This document shows, one piece after another, positions 52,501 through 61,500 of a stretch of 64,000 nucleotides of DNA. Made by a program: the position numbers and the translations under genes. Numbering within the stretch: position 1 is the first letter of the stretch; the number at the start of each line of letters is the position of its first letter. The stretch comes from Syngnathus acus (Eukaryota > Chordata > Actinopteri > Syngnathiformes > Syngnathidae), in contig NC_051098.1 of NCBI RefSeq assembly GCF_901709675.1, forward strand, positions 11,810,918-11,874,917. The letters run 5' to 3'. The notes under the pieces were generated by a model that was not told the origin of the DNA, did not search any database, and saw nothing but the letters and a program-made list of their open reading frames with translations.

Positions 52501-55500
52501 AATTAAAAACAGAACGATAACCTCTTCTTGTTGTAGGTTTGTGTTCTGCCGGATTCTTTTGTACCATCGGTGCAAGCAGTCCAGCACCTCGAGCCAACTC
52601 CTTTCAACTCAGCTGTCTTCATGAAATACTTCAGGAAATGTATCTCGCAAAAATGAACTATGTGTCCTGGATGTACAACATGTCATGCTTTCACAACTCC
52701 TGCAATACCGGTAAAATATAATTGATTCAAGTGTAAAAAGAAGTTAATCAGTCAAATAAAAAAGCAGTTTAAATCAGCTTGTGAAGGAAACTGAGCATAA
52801 CTCAGACTTTGTTGCTGACTCTGTTCTGTCACAGAGGGAGACTCCAAGTGGGTCAAAGAGGATCTCCGCTCAGATTCCCAATTTATTGTTCCTCACTCAC
52901 CGCTACACCTCAAGAGTCTACACGATGGCAAATGTGCCACCTATACAGGAGATATGTGCCCCAAGGGTGGGTAAATCTCAAACGTCAACTCCATGGCTTT
53001 TCTACACACCCTCATACACACATATTCATGTTTAATTTTGCTATGACATATTCCTGATTTCCTCTGGGTCCCCTGAACTTTTTAGTCTTTTCCTTATGTT
53101 TTTATTAGTTCTCAGAAATAAACTGGGAACATTGTTTAAAACAGGACTCCCCCACACAGGAATTGAGACATGCTGACAAAAGCAACTGATATAAGGAGAG
53201 GTTTAAAATTGTTCTTCCTCTAAAATCATCTTTTTAAAATATTTGAAAACTTTCCACTAGTCTGATTTGAAAACAAATTGTCAGTTTGTTTTGTAGCTTA
53301 TACTGTATATAATATGAGGGGTTCATATATTTACATAGTCATAGATAAGCCTCACTTGACCCGTAGATTCTTCTCGATAAAGTTCAGGGATATTTTTCCT
53401 CTATTTTTCAGGTTTTTATTGTCCTGTGGGCTCTGCCTACCCGCAGCCTTGTGAGACGGGGTCTTTCTGCAACCAAGCAGGTCTGGAAGCCCCAGCTGGC
53501 CCCTGCGCTGCGGGACACTACTGCCCGAGAGGTTCTGAAGACCCCCGTGCCTCCCTCTGCCCAGCAGGCCACTACTGCCCTCTTGGAACAGCGCTTCCTC
53601 TTGGCTGCCCGCTTGGAACAATACAAAGTAAGATTTTAATATCCCAAGTAATTGAAATGCAACACCTAATCCTCTTAGTTGATATCCTTATAAGAACTGC
53701 TGTGTGCCTTTTACAGCTCAGTAATAGGGAAGAAAATTCTCTCCTGCGGGCACTTGTGAATGATTTCCGTCACAAAGTGGTTTAATCATGTACAGTAATT
53801 GTAATCTTGTCTTGCGGCAAATTGCTGGAAATGTATCAAATTTCGCCTTTGCGTTGTCACGTATTAGAAACTGCGACTTGATTCCAAAAGACTGAAACTA
53901 CTATATATGATAATTCGGTTGTGACATTAGTGGATAATCCTACACTCAGTTCTACGACACAATTACATTGGTGAGAACGTGTACAGCTCTTCTCTAATAA
54001 CATTCGTTCCAGACTCAGTTGGTGGGTCCTCAGCGGAATCGTGTCGGCCCTGTCCTGCGGGTCATTACTGTCATCAGAGAGGCTCGAGTGAGCCAAGTGG
54101 CCAGTGTGCAGACGGTTACTACTGTCCGCCGGGACAGAACTCGGAGAGGCCGCAACAGCATGTCTGCCCAGTGGGACACTACTGTGAGAAGGTCAGACAA
54201 CCAGTGTCCCGAGTCTTGCAGCTATTTTCACTCATCACTGTCACATAATGTGAGGAATTGTTGTGTCAAGTCCTTGCTGGAGGTTGTTCTCATGTGCTTT
54301 GTTTTAATGAGGTTTTAAATTTTAATCGTACAGTATTGATAGATAATATCAATCCTTACCGTATTTTCCGCACTATAAGGCGCATCGGATTATAAGGCGC
54401 ACCTTCAATGAATGGCCCATTTTAAAACTTTGTTCATATATAAGGCGCACCGGATTATAAAGCGTATAGAATAAATAACTCAACGTTGCTCAAACGTCAA
54501 TGCATTCACAATATAGTAACACTCGAAATAGTGAAAACAATAACAATATATCAATAACTCAACATTGCTCAAACGTTACTATCACACAACACACAAAATA
54601 AACACGTAAAGCTTACTTTAATAAGTTAGTCCTCATCCACGAATCCATATTGGTCCATATATAAGGCGCACCGGATTATAAGGCGCACTGTCGGCTTTTG
54701 AGAAAATTGGAGGTTTTTAGGTGCGCCTTATAATGCGGAAAATACGGTAATATATAATATCTATACTAATATCATCGTTATGGTCACTTCAGGGCAGTGC
54801 GGAACCAACACCGTGCCAACCAGGCAGCTACCAGCCCAGTCAAGGCCGGGGCAGCTGTGAGTTCTGCCCTGCCGGTTTCTACTGCCAAGGTCAAGGTTAG
54901 TTTCAAGGCAAATTAGCAGGCGGTTTTCCTCAGTCATCAAACATTGAATCTAAATTTCGTGTAAATCAGGAACTTCCTTTGCACTTCTCTGCGAGAGAGG
55001 CTTTTACTGTCCGAAGGAATCGGCAACTCCACGGCCCTGCCCGGCGGGCTCTTACGGAAATCTGATAGGCTTGATGGAAGCGCGGCAGTGCTCTTCGTGT
55101 GACCCCGGAATGTACTGCCGAGGAACAGGTGCAATGTGTCCACAGACTGACACTTCTGCTGGAACTGTCTCGATCTACGATTGATGAAAGCAATGTATTT
55201 ACATGCTTTTTTCTGTAGGGAGTACTTTTCCCAGTGGCTTGTGTGCCGCGGGGTTTGTTTGTATTGGGGGAGCGTCTGAACCGTCCCCAACGGACAACGT
55301 GACTGGCTTTTCGTGTCCTCCTGGATTTTTTTGCTCTGCTGGGACTTTGGTACCACAACCATGCCTCAAAGGAACATTCAGGTTCATAATCTGCCATGCA
55401 ATGTATAAGCATTTACAATTTTCAAGGCTTTCAGACTCATGAATAACATCTGCTTCATAATTTTAATGAACCCCAGGTGGATCTCAATAAATTAAAATAT

Positions 55501-58500
55501 CATGGAAAAGTTGGTTTATTTCAGGAGTTCAATTTAAAAAGTGAAACCTATTATATTATGCAAATTCATAAAAACATAGCCTCGTACTTTTCGGAAGGGC
55601 AATTCTCACCTAATTTCTATATTAAAAAACATCTTGGTTATTCCTTATGTATTATTCAAATTGAAATACATCAATAGAATTATATAAAATAATATCTGAT
55701 AGTAAAACTTTTCTCTGTGTAGCAAATCTGAAGACTTTATTAGTTCTAAAACAAAAAATTATAACATATCACTGATCCAATGGAAAAATAAATCAATTTT
55801 TTAATGTATTTAGTATAATTGACGGCCATTGGAATGAGTTAAAAAAACAACGTATCAACAATATGAATTAATATATTAATCCACTTTTTGTATTTCTTCT
55901 CTCTGCTGTTTTAATTTAACATGACAGCGAGCAGAGCGGGCTGATGGATCAATCACAGTGTCGTAATTGCAGCCCGGGCTTCTACTGCTCTGAGACGGGT
56001 CTCTCAGCAGTATCCGGACCCTGCTTAGCTGGTATCAGCATAGAAATGGCTTTATCAAGACATGCACATTTTACATCATAATCCTCGAGAAAAGCGTTTG
56101 TTCAACACTTTTTGCTTCAGGGTTCTACTGTCTGGAGGGATCACAGACGGCTGCACCAATGTCGAGTGTATCTGGAGGTGTGTGTCCAGCAGGGCACTAC
56201 TGTGCAGAGGGTAGCAATGTCCCCTCCCCCTGCCCAACTGGCTCCTTCCGAAATGAAACCGGAGGAAAATTCAAAGATGACTGCCAGCCGTGCCTGCCTG
56301 GTAATCACATAACTTGATTTATATGCTGAAATGTTTTTCCACCATCTGACACATCTCTTGCCAGGATTCTACCAGGATCTGTCAGGCCAGATTGAGTGTA
56401 GGCGCTGTCCTTCCGGCTTCCATTGTGAGGCTCTCAGGCTAAGCTCAACAAGGGGGACTTCTTCTGGACTATCCAGTCCTCTTCCCTGCCCTGCCGGGTT
56501 CTTTTGTCCCAGGGAGAGTCCAGATGGCCGACCCGTTCCTTGCCCCAAAGGCACATATGGGCCTAGTCAGGGTCTCACCTCTGAAGGTAAACTGCACAGA
56601 AACACAAGTCCGGTCCTCAAGGACCACCATGCTGTCTTAGACGTTTCCGTCCTCCAACACGTCCGATTCAAATGATCATCAACAAGCTCAGTCACTTCAT
56701 TGTGTTTACAGGTGAGTGCTTAGCCTGTCCCGCAGGTCTCTTCTGTGGGTCTGAAGGTTTGGTAGAACCTTCTGGATGGTGTCTGGATGGATTTCTTTGC
56801 CTGATGGGAGCCTCGCTTCCAAACCCTACTGACAACACAACTGGGTCTCTTTGTCGACCTGGCGGCTTCTGCAAACAGGGGCTTAAAGCAGGCACAGCAA
56901 ACTGGAATACTTTTGAGATGATTACAATGAATTTCTCCTTCAATGAATAAATCCTCCACGTTGTGTCATAGGCGACTGTTGGTCCGGGTTTTATTGTGGC
57001 TGGGGCTCGAGCAAGGCAGATCAGACTCGGTGTCCGGCTGGTTTCTTCTGCCCTCGTGGAACATCTGCACCCGTTCCCTGTCCCGCAGGAACCTTTAGCT
57101 CCATTACAGGCAACTCACACCTAAGCAACTGTACTGAATGTACTGCTGGATACTACTGTGACGGTAGGAAAAAAAATTCTTAGGAATAATCACCAGGTGA
57201 CCTAATACAATGTTATTTTCTGCATTTTAGTTGAAGGTACTGTGAAGCCCACATTGTGTCTCGCCGGGTATTACTGTCCGCCAGGAATGACGGAAGGAAC
57301 GGGCTTACCATGTCCAACCGGTACTGTTCAGAACCAACTTGGAGCCTCAAGTATTGACGCTTGCCTTCCATGCCCTGCTGGTAATTGTTTGGCGAACAGC
57401 ATCTGAGCAATCTGATGAAATCCCAAAGATTGAATTAAAAAAACAAAAAAAATAAATAAAAATTCAGAAGTTTTAGTTTCTACTTGTCTCGCACTGGTCC
57501 ACATTTGGGGATTGTTGGTATATAAAATCAATGTTATCAAATAACATTTTGCTTTTTTTTTTTTAGGACTGTTTTGTTCTCAGCCTGGTCTTTCGCATCC
57601 CACAGGATTGTGTGAAGCCGGATATTATTGCCCCACTGGATCCACCAGCAAAAACTCTTCTGAATATCAGGTTGTTTTTCTTCTCTACAAAATATAACAC
57701 GTTGATCCAATAAGTTCTATGTCCTTGCCTTCACCTCCGATCAAATTCTTGATATTTACATCCCGTTTCATTTAATTTGAAAATCCGTGTCCTAAACGAA
57801 ACACACATCTAATCTCCAGATTTTCACTTTCCCCTGTGATGACCTCTTCCCTTTTCATGTAGTTAGCTTTCGCCCAATCAAATGAAATGTCAGATTTGTT
57901 TACAACATAGCCAAATGACAGTATTTCTACAAAATTGCATTTTGTTTCTCCTATTTGTACAACCTACTATTCAAATCCAATTACAACTTTGGTCTGACAA
58001 GAAATGTCATATTTCATTACATTACTATTGTAACACATCTATCATCAGCCATTTCCAGGAAGTCATTCTGGCAGTGCGTATTACTCTAAATACATAAGCA
58101 CGGCCATTTTGGGGCTACACTATATCAATACATACTAAATTGTTTTTGCTCTTCTTCAGAGTCATTCTGCCAGAAGCCATCTTTGTCTTTCTGGTTACTA
58201 TTGCCCCGCCGGAACAAAAAATCCAATTCCATGCCCGGCAGGCACGCTATCCATCTCCCGAGGTCTTAAGACGGTTAAAGATTGTCCCCCTTGCCCCCCT
58301 GGACATTTTTGTGATAGACCTGCAAGTACACAACTCTCTGACGCTCTTCCGTGTCATGCTGGGTAAACATCATTTCAATGTTCTGTTTTCTGCTTACTCT
58401 TGTCACTTGCGCAATAATATCCATCTATTTCCGAAGCCTTAGTATGTAATTAAGAGTGTTTTTTTCCCTCACCTTTATGTAACTGTCAAAGGGAGGCATT

Positions 58501-61500
58501 CGCTTTGCTCTTTTCAGTTCTCTTGAAAAGATTGCCGAGTATTTGCTGTCAAATGCTAATGTTATGCAAAGTGCTCTCAGTTGGCTACTCATATTTCTAT
58601 GAAAGTACAGTTACAACCAAATAAGATAACCAAAGGCACTCAGAAGAACAAAGACAGGAAGGTTGGAATTCATATTTTCTTCCATGCTCAGTCTTCAAGT
58701 GTTTATGAAGAAAAAACACCGTTCAAATCAAAAGCTTAAGTACCATAAATGGATAACTTGAGATTGTTCAATTCTTGGTGTGCGGTGGAATTGCTATATT
58801 ATGAAATGTGCATGTCTGTGTAGCCTCTCAGTAAACCGCAAACGTTAAATGGAAGGACTCTTCTTGGTTCTTTGAGATATATGACCTTTTTTTGAGGATG
58901 TCAGGATAAATAAGTTATGGTGTAAATCACCGCCATCTGATTAGAGAAATCTGGTTTTCTCCAGAATTTGTACATGATCCTTTTTTTGTAGAAGTAGTCC
59001 TCATATGATGACAATTTAAACATAAAATCATTTTTAAGCTAAATTTTTAATAATGTTGTCGTCTCTGCTTTTACAAACAGATACGTTTGCCTTGGCGGCA
59101 GTTCTAGTCCCGCCCCTTCCGACGGTTCCCATGGCTACCGTTGCCCCGCCGGCCACGGCTGTCCTGTCGGCTCAGCCGGAGCGCTGCCGTGCGAGCCCGG
59201 CTCTTACAGCCCGGCTTCCGGAGCCGCCGAGTGCGTCCTATGCCCCAGAGGAATGATGTGTTCCTCTTCAGCCACCTCGGAGCCCGCCATCTGCCCACTC
59301 GGTGAGCAGGAGTCGAGTATGAGTCAGATCATTAAACATTGCCTCTTGGCAGGTAAATCAACTCCATATCAACTGCGTAGGTCACTATTGTCCTGTTGGA
59401 ACAGCACTACCTCAACCTTGTCCTTTAGGGACTTTCAACAATCAGACAGGCGCACACTCCCACTCGCTTTGCACAGCCTGTCCTTCTGGATCCTTCTGCA
59501 GCACATATGGAGCTTCATCACCACAAGGTGCTTAATTTAGCCCTGGCCTGTATTTTGCAAAAAATAACAACCATCCTACTGTTGTACTATTCAAGCAGTC
59601 TAAAAAAAGATGTAATTGGACAAATAGGGAAGTTTATAATGCCCCTTTAAATTGTGTCAAGGTTCTTGTATGAAAGGCTATTTCTGCCAAAGTGGAGCCA
59701 TGGGACCAACTCCACAAAACTTCGCTGAGAATGGGCCTTGCCCTGCGGGTCACTACTGCCCGGCGGGGTGCTTCTCGCCGATTCCTTGCCCTCTTGGCAG
59801 CTTCCGCAACACTACTGGTAATCAAGAAGTTTTTGTCCTGGTAGTTTGCTGTAAAAAAACAAAAGTGAATGTTTTGATTTTATTGTGCTCTCGCAGGAGG
59901 TGTGTCATTGGAGAGCTGCTCTGCTTGTCCTGCGGGTCACTACTGCTCCGCTGAGGGTCTCGCCAGCCCCACTGGGCTCTGTGCGGCCGGTTTCTACTGC
60001 CCTTTTGATTTCTCTTCAACCACTGCGTATGCCTTCCTGTGCCCCAAGGTATGTCTCGGTCTATCTTTGATTGTTGTTTTCCTGTGCAAGAGTTCACTAG
60101 TTCATTTTATGTTTGAAAAAAAATGTCACAGCACACCATCAAACAAAGATATGGAAACAAAATGATCTAGTCTGAATTTACTACAAAATCCCGTTAACTT
60201 TTATTGAAGTAGATGAACTGTCTGAATAATTTATGGTTCATCTTCCATGAGGACCAAAAAAAAAAAATCACATATTAAATCGCAATGTTGAGGGGCAATT
60301 ATATTATTTTTCAAAATTGCTAGGCCCTAATAAATTAAGCAATTTTTGCACAATTTCTATTAAAAATTATACTGGTTGTTGTAGCCAACCCGAAAACAAT
60401 TTTGCAATGTTGAGGGGCAATTATATTATTTTTCAAAATTGCTAGGCCCTAATAAATTAAGCAATTTTTGCACAATTTCTATTAAAAATTATACTGGTTG
60501 TTGTAGCCAACCCTAAAACAAGTTCACAATGTTGAGGGGCAATTAGATTTTTTTTCAAAATTGATAATTGCACAATTTTTTATTAAAAATAATACTGGTT
60601 GTTGTAGCCAACCCTAAAACAATTTCGGTCTAATCTCCATCTGACAAAAAAACTCTCTTGTTATTGACACTATTTCTGTCCCATTTTGAATGCCATGTTT
60701 GCTTCTCCCCAAGGGCCACTACTGCCCAAACGGTTCTGCCCTCGCTCTCCCATGTCCCAGTGGAGAGTACCAGCCAAATCCAGGCTCCGACATCTGCATC
60801 CCCTGTCGACCCGGCTTCTTCTGCGAGGAGGCCATTCTCGGCGAGCCTCAAATCTGCCCACCGCATTCATTCTGCCCAGCAGGTATCATAAAAGTGATCA
60901 AATATAATTCTGAATCAAAATAGTAATCACTTTATAATCATCCTCTTTACAGGTACCATGGTGCCTCATCCATGCCCGAATGGGTCGTACAGTGATCCAA
61001 ACAAAAGAGGACTACAGGAGGCCCGTGAGTGTTTACCCTGTCCCCCGGGGAGGTTCTGCAGGTAAATAACAAAACAAAATGCTAGCAGAGCTCACGCATG
61101 ACAGCACTTTTACACCCACACGACCTCCTGTCAGGTGGCACGTGTTCGTTGGCAAGATACGAAACGCAGATGCACTGTTAGCATGCATGCGAGGACATAC
61201 ATATTCGCTCAGAGGGAAATCATTGTGCTTCTGCTTTGCTCACGTAAACTAGCGTACTGCCAATTTAACACTTGTAATGAGCATCTGTGGTCAAAAAAAA
61301 TTGTCATAATGACGTCTGTGACAATACGCCAAAAATAATAAAATATAAAATAAAAGAAAATATAATAAATAAATCAATATAATAAATAATAAAATAAAAT
61401 ATACCAAAAATCTCACCGATCACTTCTTTAATATTCCCAAGAAACCACAACGTCACTGCTGAGCTATTTTTAAAACATGCCCGCTGGCTGCCCTAGTGGC

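Larger units (their letters stand above)
52185..57163 (+). other. Giant gene, exons 52-64
   Basis: Exons: 52185-52403, 52537-52710, 52835-52966, 53412-53627, 54013-54191, 54793-54895, 54970-55128, 55219-55381, 55928-56031, 56121-56300, 56365-56586, 56712-56891, 56972-57163. Exons 53-54 leave the module pattern and encode about 85 residues with few cysteines (for example [16 protein letters not shown]), then return to it with CPKGFYC at exon 55. Exon 63 can keep frame only with a GC donor (CAG|GCACAG at 56892). Exon 57 has two possible donors 9 nt apart; I prefer 54895. Confidence 0.82.
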
